DNA from: JALYRV01 sp036675475
GTDB lineage: Bacteria; Acidobacteriota; Vicinamibacteria; Vicinamibacterales; SCN-69-37
Length of the DNA: 63,817 nt
Assembly (NCBI GenBank): GCA_036675475.1
Contig: JAKFEY010000092.1
Span: 1 to 63,817, forward strand
Direction of reading: 5' to 3'
Position numbers and translations under genes: made by a program. Below, one piece after another: positions 23,989 through 30,794 of this stretch. The notes beneath the pieces were generated by a model. That model was not told the origin of the DNA and made no database searches. It was given only the letters and a program-made list of their open reading frames with translations. Position 1 is the first letter of the stretch. The number at the start of each line of letters is the position of its first letter.

Positions 23989-25400
23989 AGGCCCACCCTG
24001 CCCTTCACGGAGTCGATCAGCTTCGCGGGATCGAAGCCGACGCCGCGCTTGAACACCGTCTCGACGTTGCGGACGTCGGCGATGTTCGCGGCCGGATTGC
24101 CGTTGATGACAATCAGATCCGCCTGCTTGCCGGCGGCGAGGGTGCCGATGCGCGCGTCGCGCCCGAGGTACTTCGCGCCGTTGCGCGTGCCGATGGTGAT
24201 CGCCTCGAGCGGCGTGAAGCCGGCCTCGACGAGCAGTTCCAGCGCGCGCTGGTTCGAATAGCCGGGAATGACACCGCCCGAGCCGGTGGGATCCGTGCCG
24301 GCAATCAGCAGGCCGCCGGCCTTCGCAAACGCGCGCTCGAGCGCCATCGCCTTCGGAAACAGCTGCGCATACAAGGATTGCTGGTTGGCCGACACGCGCG
24401 CGTGCGTGCGCTCGAACTGTTCCTTGAGCGGCGCCACCAGCACGTCGAGCCCGGGCGGCAGCGGCCGGCCCGGCGTGAACGTCTCGAACACGGTCAGCGT
24501 CGACGTCAGCGCGACGTTCTTCGCAATCAGCTTGTCGACGAGCGCCTTGAACGCCGGCCCGTTCTCGTCAAGGGCGATCAGCGACTCCGGCGTGCGGCGG
24601 CCCTGCGGGCACGCATCCGGCTCCTTGCCGGCCACAAAGTCGGTGGCAGCGACAAAGCCGTGCTCGAGATTGTCGATGCCGAGATCAGCGGCCTCGCTGT
24701 ACGTGACCGAGCACAGATGCCCCGTCACCTTGATACCGCGCCGGTGTGCCTCTTCGATGGCCGCGCCCAGCTCGCTGCGCGTGATGTTCATGTAGGCCTT
24801 GAACGAGGTCGCGCCCTCGTCGGCCCAGTACGCCACCTGCTTGCGCGCGTCGGCCGGCCCTTCCATCGATCGCATCTGGATGAAATTGTTCGGGCCATTC
24901 AGGTACGGCGCGGTCGCGTCGATGTCGGGCCCCGCCTTGCGGCCCGCGTCGATCACGCGCTTCATGTTCAGGTCCATGAAGCCATTCACATTCCCGCCCG
25001 TCCTCATCGTCGTCACGCCGCCCGCGAGATAGAGGCGCACGAAGCTTTCGCCGAGCTGCCCGTACACGCCGGGGCCCGTCGGGTAATACAGATGCTCGTG
25101 CATCATCACGAGGCCCGGCATCACGCTGCGGCCCGAGAGGTCGATCACCATCGCGCCGTCGGGCACGGCCGTCGAGGCGCTGCCGCCGATCGCCGCAATG
25201 ACGCCATCGCGGAGGATCAACGTCTGGTCGTCGCGCGCGGGCGCGCCGGTGCCGTCGATCACCCTGGCGTGGGTGAGCGCGACGAGCGGCGCGTCGACTT
25301 TCACGTAGGGACGGATGGCGTTGTCGATGGCCTGGCGCTGCGCCGTCGCGGTGGCGGCGGCCGACAGCACCAGCAGCAGGATGCGGAAGACGGATCTCAT
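23982..25400 (-). CDS. Secreted amidohydrolase (imidazolonepropionase-like)
   Basis: A 472-residue metal-dependent hydrolase with a signal peptide (ILLLVLSAAATATAQ). The first metal site is HEH in GLVMMHEHLYY, the carboxylated-lysine candidate is in TSFKAYMN, further histidines occur in VTGHLCSV and NLEHGF, and the aspartate in AGTDPTG. The C-terminus has the IGTLAAGKQADLIVINGNP beta-sandwich closure. Substrate unknown; relatives cleave X-Pro dipeptides or cyclic amides. It leads a set of four genes with overlapping ends. A hairpin occupies the leader just before the ATG. Confidence 0.92.
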   Translation of the reverse strand: MRSVFRILLLVLSAAATATAQRQAIDNAIRPYVKVDAPLVALTHARVIDGTGAPARDDQTLILRDGVIAAIGGSASTAVPDGAMVIDLSGRSVMPGLVMMHEHLYYPTGPGVYGQLGESFVRLYLAGGVTTMRTGGNVNGFMDLNMKRVIDAGRKAGPDIDATAPYLNGPNNFIQMRSMEGPADARKQVAYWADEGATSFKAYMNITRSELGAAIEEAHRRGIKVTGHLCSVTYSEAADLGIDNLEHGFVAATDFVAGKEPDACPQGRRTPESLIALDENGPAFKALVDKLIAKNVALTSTLTVFETFTPGRPLPPGLDVLVAPLKEQFERTHARVSANQQSLYAQLFPKAMALERAFAKAGGLLIAGTDPTGSGGVIPGYSNQRALELLVEAGFTPLEAITIGTRNGAKYLGRDARIGTLAAGKQADLIVINGNPAANIADVRNVETVFKRGVGFDPAKLIDSVKGRVGLW

Positions 25401-25428
25401 GGCGGGCCTATCCTAACGCGGGCCCGCC
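25401..25428 (-). promoter_or_regulatory. Hairpin abutting the amidohydrolase start codon
   Basis: GGCGGGCC (25401-25408) and GGCCCGCC (25421-25428) form a perfect 8-bp stem with a 12-base loop. On the minus strand the stem ends on the base before the ATG, and the loop holds AGGA, the only SD-like sequence. The structure would present or hide the ribosome-binding site, or act as a 3' hairpin of the upstream HTH gene. Confidence 0.5.
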
Positions 25429-25441
25429 TGTGATGGGCTGA

Positions 25442-26071
25442 CTAACGCGGAGACTGGCCGGCCGCGGCCGGAGCGGCGGCCGGCGCCGGCGACATGCCGC
25501 TCGTGCCCACCGGCGCGGGGCTGGACCCGCTGTCGGGACCCGTGCGGCGCCAGAAGTACACCGCGGCGATCGCGATCAGGGCGAGGACGACCATCACGGT
25601 CGCGACCTTCTTCATCAGGTCGGAGAGGGCGGCGAACGGTGATTCATCGACGCGCATGCGTTCGGCCTCTTCGCGAACCTGCTTGATCTCGTCGATGGTG
25701 GGCTCGACCTCGGCGATGGGCGCCACGATGGCGATGACGCGATCCGGATCGATGCCCGCTTCGTTCGCGTAGTCGCGCGCCCAGGAACGGGCGTACACGC
25801 CGGCGGGCCAGTTCCTGACGTCGCCGCGCTCGAGCTCCTGCAGGTGCCTCAGCGGTATGCGCGTGTGCTCGGCGATGGATTCCAGCGGCACACCGTTCCG
25901 CTCCCGCTGCTCGCGCAGGCCAATCGAGGCCGAGGCTTTCTTCTTCTTGCGGCTCAGCTGGCCGCTGGATGACACAAGCGTCGGCCGGGGCCGGACAGGT
26001 TCAGGCGCAGACGGCTGCTTGACGGGTCTGTTCAGCGGCTCGAGCTTGATCGGGTAGGAAAAATTCTCCAT
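25442..26071 (-). CDS. RodZ-like membrane-anchored helix-turn-helix protein
   Basis: A 209-residue protein with an HTH_25/RodZ-type DNA-binding-like domain (IGLREQRERNGVPLESIAEHTRIPLRHLQELERGDVRNWPAGVYARSWARDYA, about residues 50-105). One transmembrane helix (VMVVLALIAIAAVYFWR, about 162-180) and a proline/alanine tail follow. RodZ links MreB to the cell wall; shorter relatives are of unknown role. The ATG at 26071 is chosen; earlier TTG/GTG codons are possible. Basic N-terminus with a KKKK run. Confidence 0.82.
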   Translation of the reverse strand: MENFSYPIKLEPLNRPVKQPSAPEPVRPRPTLVSSSGQLSRKKKKASASIGLREQRERNGVPLESIAEHTRIPLRHLQELERGDVRNWPAGVYARSWARDYANEAGIDPDRVIAIVAPIAEVEPTIDEIKQVREEAERMRVDESPFAALSDLMKKVATVMVVLALIAIAAVYFWRRTGPDSGSSPAPVGTSGMSPAPAAAPAAAGQSPR

Positions 26072-26193
26072 CACCCGGGACAAGTCTCAAGATTCAGGCC
26101 ATTCCGGCTCGCAGGGCTTCGGCTGAGTTTTCTCGGTCTGCAGAGCCGTCCGGGCAAAGCCGGACGCGTAACCGTACGGCGCCGGTGCTTTTT

Positions 26194-27102
26194 TCACGGT
26201 CGGCAGCACGTGCCGCCGCCGATCCGGATTCCGCCCTGGATGCCTCCGGCGGACGGCATCAGGCGCCGGTTCGGATCGACGCGCAGCAGCCGGAACGAAA
26301 CGTCGAGGTCGCCGTTCGGCATCTTGTTCACGAGCAGGTTGGCCACGATGGGATCTTTGAGATCCGAGAGCTTCTCCAGGCGCGCCACGGACGTGTCGCC
26401 GGCGTTGCCGCGGCCTTCGAGCTTCCATCCGTCCTTCTTCAGCAGCTCCACGTAATGCTCGACGACGTCTTTGGTCGACAGGTCGGTCTGCAGGCGCAGG
26501 TGCTGATCGAAATGATCGCTGCTGCTCGAGCTGCCGGTGCCGGCCGATCGGCTGCCGGGCGGCGGCATCAGCCGCGGCAGCGTGAGGTCGGCAAAGAACG
26601 ACGGGCCCATATACGCGGGCGCGGCGCGGCAGGTGCCCCGCCGCGGATCGCTGGTCAGGGTGATGCGCGCGTAGCGGCCGCCCTGCTCGCGCTCCGACAG
26701 ATACACCGACGCGTAGCGCGAGCCCTGACAGAACATCAGCGGCGGCTGTGACGCGCTCGACATCAGCCCGAGCATCGACATGGGCCCGTTGTTGACCCAG
26801 CCTGCCGCTTCGAGCTTCCTCCGGTAGGCGCTCGTGTCGTCGCCGAGCGCCGGCGCCTCGGCCACCACCGTCACGCCGCGCTCCGACACGGTCGACACCG
26901 CGGCCGTGGCGCCGTCAGGCAGCAGCTCGTTCGGAAAGTCCGCGGGCGCGCCGATCCGGATGTCGAACTCGCCGCCCATCGAGCCCGGACCGCGAAGCAG
27001 CAGCGTCACCAGCTCCTTCGGAATCGTATCGGTGGACTGCTGCGCCAGCGCCGGCGCGGCCGACAGCAGCGCGGCGAGACAGATCGAAAGCACATGCCGC
27101 AT
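26194..27102 (-). CDS. Secreted protein of unknown function
   Basis: A 302-residue protein with a clear signal peptide ending APALAQ. The mature part is a mixed alpha/beta sequence with no recognised domain: a serine-rich linker (AGTGSSSSSDHF) divides it. Both halves contain an 'YRRKLEAAGW' / 'HYVELLKKDGWKLEG' phrase, suggesting a duplicated unit of about 100 residues. The extreme C-terminus is glycine-rich ending TCCRP. It follows the EamA gene by 15 bases; a 122-base gap with no ORF I would call follows it. Confidence 0.7.
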   Translation of the reverse strand: MRHVLSICLAALLSAAPALAQQSTDTIPKELVTLLLRGPGSMGGEFDIRIGAPADFPNELLPDGATAAVSTVSERGVTVVAEAPALGDDTSAYRRKLEAAGWVNNGPMSMLGLMSSASQPPLMFCQGSRYASVYLSEREQGGRYARITLTSDPRRGTCRAAPAYMGPSFFADLTLPRLMPPPGSRSAGTGSSSSSDHFDQHLRLQTDLSTKDVVEHYVELLKKDGWKLEGRGNAGDTSVARLEKLSDLKDPIVANLLVNKMPNGDLDVSFRLLRVDPNRRLMPSAGGIQGGIRIGGGTCCRP

Positions 27103-27117
27103 GACGGCGCTCTCCCG

Positions 27118-28026
27118 CTACTGCGGCGATGGGGTAACGCTGGCCGTCCGCCGCATGACGAGCCAGATGCTGATGAGAATACAGAACCCGCCGGCAATGG
27201 CAAGCGGCGCGAGGCGCTCGCCCAGAAACGCCGCCCCGAGCAGCGCGGCCAGCAGCGGCTCGACCAGGGACATGGCCAGCACTTCCGACGCCGTCATCCG
27301 TTTCAACAGCCAGTAATTGAGCCAGAAGGCCACAACCGATCCGCCGATCGACAAGTACAGCAGCGCGACGAGCGCCTGGCGCGGCCACTCGAACGGACGC
27401 GGCACGCCTTCGATCAGCACCGCCGCCGCCAGCAGCGGCACCACCGCCGCCGACATCTGTCCCATCGTCAGCACCGTGGTGTCGATGTGCGTGCCGGACC
27501 GTTTGAGGAGCACGTACGCCAGCGCCACGGCGACTGCCGCACCGACGACGGCGACGCCGCTGAGGAGCGCGAGACGGCCGGCGCCGCCCGTCATCTGATC
27601 GCGCAGGATGAGCGCCACGCCTGCCAGGCCAACCATGACGCCGCCGAAGCGCGCGGCCGAAAACCGCTCGTCCTTCAACAGGAACTGGCCGAAGATCAGC
27701 CCGAACGCCGGTGTCGTGGCGTGGAGCACGGCGGTAATCCCTGATGGAAGGAAGCGCGCCGCCCAGAAGACCAGGCCGTAGTTGACGCCGAGCAGGAGGA
27801 TGCCGGTCAGGGCAATCAGCCCCCACTCGCGCGCGCGGCGCGGCCACGCGTGCGGCCGCGACAACACGAACGGCGCGAGCACGGCGACGGCAATCACGAG
27901 CCTCAGCCCCGCGAGCGACAGCGGCGGCACGTTGGCGACACCAACGGTGATGAAGAGCCACACGCCGCTCCATACGAAGCAGGTGACCCACCACACGAGC
28001 AGAATGACGCGGCGCGAGGCGGGCAA
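27118..28026 (-). CDS. EamA-family (DMT) transporter
   Basis: A 302-residue protein with ten hydrophobic helices in two EamA repeats, beginning VILLVWWVTCFVWSGVWLFI and ending with AIAGGFCILISIWLVMRR. Typical motifs are PPLSLAGLRLVIA and GSVVAFWLNYWLLKRMTASEVLAMSLVEPLLAALLG. Exporter of amino acids, sugars or metabolites; substrate unknown. The TTG at 28026 is the best start, placing the first helix at residue 6. The open frame continues upstream but that part is antisense to the TSUP gene. Confidence 0.88.
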   Translation of the reverse strand: MPASRRVILLVWWVTCFVWSGVWLFITVGVANVPPLSLAGLRLVIAVAVLAPFVLSRPHAWPRRAREWGLIALTGILLLGVNYGLVFWAARFLPSGITAVLHATTPAFGLIFGQFLLKDERFSAARFGGVMVGLAGVALILRDQMTGGAGRLALLSGVAVVGAAVAVALAYVLLKRSGTHIDTTVLTMGQMSAAVVPLLAAAVLIEGVPRPFEWPRQALVALLYLSIGGSVVAFWLNYWLLKRMTASEVLAMSLVEPLLAALLGAAFLGERLAPLAIAGGFCILISIWLVMRRTASVTPSPQ

Positions 28027-28047
28027 CCGGGCGAGAATATCACTCGC

Positions 28048-28794
28048 ATGCCCGGCTTCATCGACGCCCTTCTGATCGCCGCCGCCCTCGCCGCGGGCGC
28101 GCTTGCCAGCGTCGTCGGCTTCGGCATCGGCAGCCTGCTCACGCCGGTGTTTGCGTTGACGATGGGGACGCGCGCGGCGGTGGCGGCGGTGTCGATTCCC
28201 CATCTTGGTGGAACGGCGCTGCGGTTCGCGCTGATGCGCGGCCATCTCGATCGACGCGCGTTCATCTCGTTCGGGCTGACGAGCGCGGCCGGCGGCCTCA
28301 CCGGCGCACTGCTGCATGCGCGGCTTGGCAATCCGGCGCTGTCGGTCGTGTTCGGGCTGCTGCTGCTGTTTGTCGCCGCGTCCGAGATGTCCGGCCTGGC
28401 GCGGCGCATGCGCTTCCGCGGCGCGGTGGCGTGGATCGCGGGCGCGCTGTCGGGATTTCTCGGCGGTCTTGTCGGCAACCAAGGCGGCATCCGGTCGGCG
28501 GCGCTGCTCGGCTTCAACCTGCATCGCGACGCGTTCGTCGCCACGGCCACGGCCGTGGGCCTGGTCGTCGACGCCGCGCGCATGCCGGTGTATTTCGTGA
28601 CCGAGCGCGCGGCCATCGCGGCCGCGTGGCCGTCCATCCTCATCGCCACGGCCGGCGTCGTGGCCGGCACGTTAGCCGGGCGCCGCGTCCTGTCGCGCAT
28701 CCCCGAGGCGCGCTTCCATCAGGTCGTCGCGCTTGTACTCGCCGTGCTGGGCATCGCCATGCTGCTGACCGGAATAAATGGGGACGGGTCTTAA
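28048..28794 (+). CDS. TSUP (TauE/SafE) family membrane permease
   Basis: A 248-residue protein with about eight hydrophobic helices. The TSUP signature is visible in LASVVGFGIGSLLTPVFAL and again in SGFLGGLVGNQGGIRSAALL, the two halves of the inverted-repeat fold. Family members export sulfite, sulfoacetate or related anions. The ATG is 21 bases from the divergent EamA start. The last residues (NGDGS) and stop are encoded by a dispersed repeat shared with the convergent UnbV gene end. Confidence 0.9.
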   Translation: MPGFIDALLIAAALAAGALASVVGFGIGSLLTPVFALTMGTRAAVAAVSIPHLGGTALRFALMRGHLDRRAFISFGLTSAAGGLTGALLHARLGNPALSVVFGLLLLFVAASEMSGLARRMRFRGAVAWIAGALSGFLGGLVGNQGGIRSAALLGFNLHRDAFVATATAVGLVVDAARMPVYFVTERAAIAAAWPSILIATAGVVAGTLAGRRVLSRIPEARFHQVVALVLAVLGIAMLLTGINGDGS

Positions 28795-28803
28795 TTTCAC
28801 TTT
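28771..28803. repeat. REP-like repeat half-site at the TSUP/UnbV junction
   Basis: The segment reads GGAATAAATGGGGACGGGTC then TTAATTTCACTTT. I recognise GGGGACGGGTCTTAATTTCAC as a motif seen near gene ends in many bacterial genomes, often as palindromes near REP-associated tyrosine transposases; this is recall, not a search. It supplies the TSUP stop (TAA) on one strand and the UnbV stop (TGA) on the other, only 2 bases apart. No transposase lies in the window. Confidence 0.6.
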
Positions 28804-30272
28804 GTGCGTACCGTGATGACGGGAGTTTTCGCCGGGGAGATGTTGCGAGTCCAGACAGGCACGCGACGTCCCCGGCCCGGGAAGATCACCTGCACGTCAA
28901 CGCGCTCGCCGGACGGCAGGCCGGCATGCGCCGCGACGTCGCTCTGCGAGTTGTAGCCCGATCCTGAATCCACCAGCCGCGTGCCGAGAAGCCGCCGCGT
29001 CCCCGCGCGATACACCCGCACCTCAGCCCCGCTCCGCGTCGCCCGCCCTCGCGCGTCGAGCACGCGCACCTGCAGCGAGCGTCCGGGCACCGCGGACGCC
29101 TGATTGCGCAGCACGAGCGGAAGGCTCGCCGCCGTCGTGCCGGCGATCGCCAGGTCGAGATCGCCGTCGGCGTCGAAGTCGGCCCACGACGCGCCGTGGC
29201 TGGCCGGCAGCGCGCGCACGTTGTCGGGCGTGGCGTCGGCGAACACGTCACCGGTGTTGTGAAACAGATAGTCGCGATACGCGACGCCGCCGGTGATCGT
29301 GCCGTTCACATACAGATCGATGCGCCCGTCGTTGTCGGCATCGGCCGGCGCGCAGGTGTCGTACCGGCCGTCGGCCGCGAGACCCAGTTGCCGCGATGCG
29401 TCGCGCGCGTGCCCGCCGCGCGACAGCAGCAGCAGGCCGTTGGGGCCGTAATTGGCGCCGAACAGATCGAGCCAGCCGTCGTTGTTCGCATCGAACGCGC
29501 ACGGACGCACCGTGCCGTTCGTGCGCTCACGCGGCGCGCGGCCGGCCCATTCGGCGCCGGCTTCCGCGGCGACATCCTCGAAGCGGCCCGCGGTGTTGCG
29601 AAACAGGCCGTTCGCATCGCCATCCTGATTGGCGACGTACAGATCGAGATCGCCGTCCTGGTCGTAGTCGAGCCACACCGCGCCGACGCTCTTCCGCGGA
29701 TCGGCGACGCCCAGCCGCGCGGCCGCGTTCTCGAACCGCCCGCGCGTGTTGATCAGCAGCGCGTTCGGGCGGTCCCGAAACGCCACGAACAGATCGAGAT
29801 CCCCGTCGGCATCCACATCAATCCACACGGGCTGCCGGACGGCGCCGTTGCCCGCAATCACGCCCGAGGCCGCCGTCACGTCGGTGAAGCGCCCGTTCGT
29901 GTTGCGGTACAGGCGCAGGACGATGTCGTTGGCGGCGGGGGCGTAGCCGACGAGCAGATCGGGATCGCCGTCGGCGTCGTAGTCGCCCCAGGCCGCGGCG
30001 CGCGTAGGGCGCGCATCGGCGACCCCGGCGTCGCCGGCGACATCGCGCAGCACGCCCGCGTCATTGCGGTAGAGCCGGTTCGGCGCGCCGTTGAAGCCAA
30101 CGAAGAGATCCACGTCGCCGTCGATATCGAAGTCGGCCCACGCGTTGGTGAGCGTGCCGGCGGCAAACAGATCAGGCTGGGCCGGCTCGAAGCGAAACGG
30201 CTCGCGCGCCTGCGGCGGCAGCGCCGCAAGCACCGCTGCGGCCTGAAGCATGACGAGAAGGAGCACACGCAT
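28797..30272 (-). CDS. Secreted FG-GAP/VCBS-repeat protein with UnbV/ASPIC domain
   Basis: A 491-residue protein with a signal peptide. At least seven calcium-binding-like blades of the form DxDxDGDxDLxV are visible (DFDIDGDVDLFVG, DYDADGDPDLLVG, DVDADGDLDLFVA, DYDQDGDLDLYVA, DANNDGWLDLFGA, DADNDGRIDLYVN and DFDADGDLDLAIA), making a seven-bladed propeller. The last 90 residues match the UnbV/ASPIC module (SGYNSQSDVAAHAGLPSGERVDVQVIFPGR). Such proteins are secreted and thought to mediate surface or matrix interactions. It converges on the TSUP gene. Confidence 0.93.
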   Translation of the reverse strand: MRVLLLVMLQAAAVLAALPPQAREPFRFEPAQPDLFAAGTLTNAWADFDIDGDVDLFVGFNGAPNRLYRNDAGVLRDVAGDAGVADARPTRAAAWGDYDADGDPDLLVGYAPAANDIVLRLYRNTNGRFTDVTAASGVIAGNGAVRQPVWIDVDADGDLDLFVAFRDRPNALLINTRGRFENAAARLGVADPRKSVGAVWLDYDQDGDLDLYVANQDGDANGLFRNTAGRFEDVAAEAGAEWAGRAPRERTNGTVRPCAFDANNDGWLDLFGANYGPNGLLLLSRGGHARDASRQLGLAADGRYDTCAPADADNDGRIDLYVNGTITGGVAYRDYLFHNTGDVFADATPDNVRALPASHGASWADFDADGDLDLAIAGTTAASLPLVLRNQASAVPGRSLQVRVLDARGRATRSGAEVRVYRAGTRRLLGTRLVDSGSGYNSQSDVAAHAGLPSGERVDVQVIFPGRGRRVPVWTRNISPAKTPVITVRTK

Positions 30273-30298
30273 GGCGCGTAGTATGGCCGAGATGCCGG

Positions 30299-30742
30299 GT
30301 GGCAGATCGATTGCTTGATCACTCTGCCGTGACTACCGCAACGAAGCGCGCCACCGTGACGGCCCTTGCCGCCGGCGCCGCGGCCGCCGCGTTTCTCTTT
30401 TCCGGAACCCGCGCCGCCGGCCGGCGCGACAGTTACCGCGTGTTGTTCAGGCAGGGGCCCTTCGAGCTGCGCGAATATCCGCACAATGACCTGACGGTGG
30501 CCACCACAGGCCCGCGGCTCGTCACGCCGGGCGAGCCTCAGCCCACGCAGCGGCTCGTGGCCTACCGCTATTCGTCCTGGCCCGCGCCCGATCGCGAAGC
30601 CACCGCCATCCAGAATCTGCGCGACTGGGCCGGCGCCCACGGCTACCCGGTCGAGGGGCGGCCCGTCGTCGCGTACTACGACGCCGACTGGACGCCGCCC
30701 ATCCTGCGCCGCAACGAGGTGCTCCTCAGGCTGCGCGGGTAG
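30299..30742 (+). CDS. Short SOUL haem-binding-family protein
   Basis: A 147-residue protein (137 if a GTG at 30329 is used) with a hydrophobic N-terminal anchor (ALAAGAAAAAFLFSG). It has the SOUL opening YRVLFRQGPFELREYP and the SOUL closing phrase YYDADWTPPILRRNEVLL. SOUL proteins are usually near 190 residues; here the middle is contracted to about 75 residues, with LVAYRYSSW and ATAIQNLRDWAGAHGYP left. Haem binding is therefore uncertain. It is 52 bases upstream of the ADOP permease on the same strand. Confidence 0.78.
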   Translation: MADRLLDHSAVTTATKRATVTALAAGAAAAAFLFSGTRAAGRRDSYRVLFRQGPFELREYPHNDLTVATTGPRLVTPGEPQPTQRLVAYRYSSWPAPDREATAIQNLRDWAGAHGYPVEGRPVVAYYDADWTPPILRRNEVLLRLRG

Positions 30743-30772
30743 CCTCCCCCGGTAAACCTCAGGCCGTGATTC

Positions 30773-30791
30773 CTCGTCTGAACCAGACGAG
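30773..30791 (+). promoter_or_regulatory. Perfect palindrome upstream of the ADOP permease
   Basis: CTCGTCTG-AAC-CAGACGAG is a perfect 8-bp inverted repeat with a 3-base centre. It ends 3 bases before the ATG, covering the ribosome-binding position. ADOP operons are often controlled by PadR-type repressors, but no such gene is in this window, so the cognate factor is unknown. Confidence 0.55.
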
Positions 30792-30794
30792 CTC

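Noticed and set aside
26147..26166. CGTCCGG-GCAAAG-CCGGACG stem in the gap before the HTH gene, considered as a c-di-GMP riboswitch
   Set aside because: Only a single 7-bp stem with a GCAAAG loop; the GNRA tetraloop/receptor and second helix of the GEMM fold are absent, and the orientation relative to the downstream gene is not supported.
26087..26428. 113-codon minus-strand ORF overlapping the 3' end of the secreted unknown protein
   Set aside because: Mostly a shadow of the larger gene; only its last 35 codons are unique and no ribosome-binding site or conserved motif is seen.
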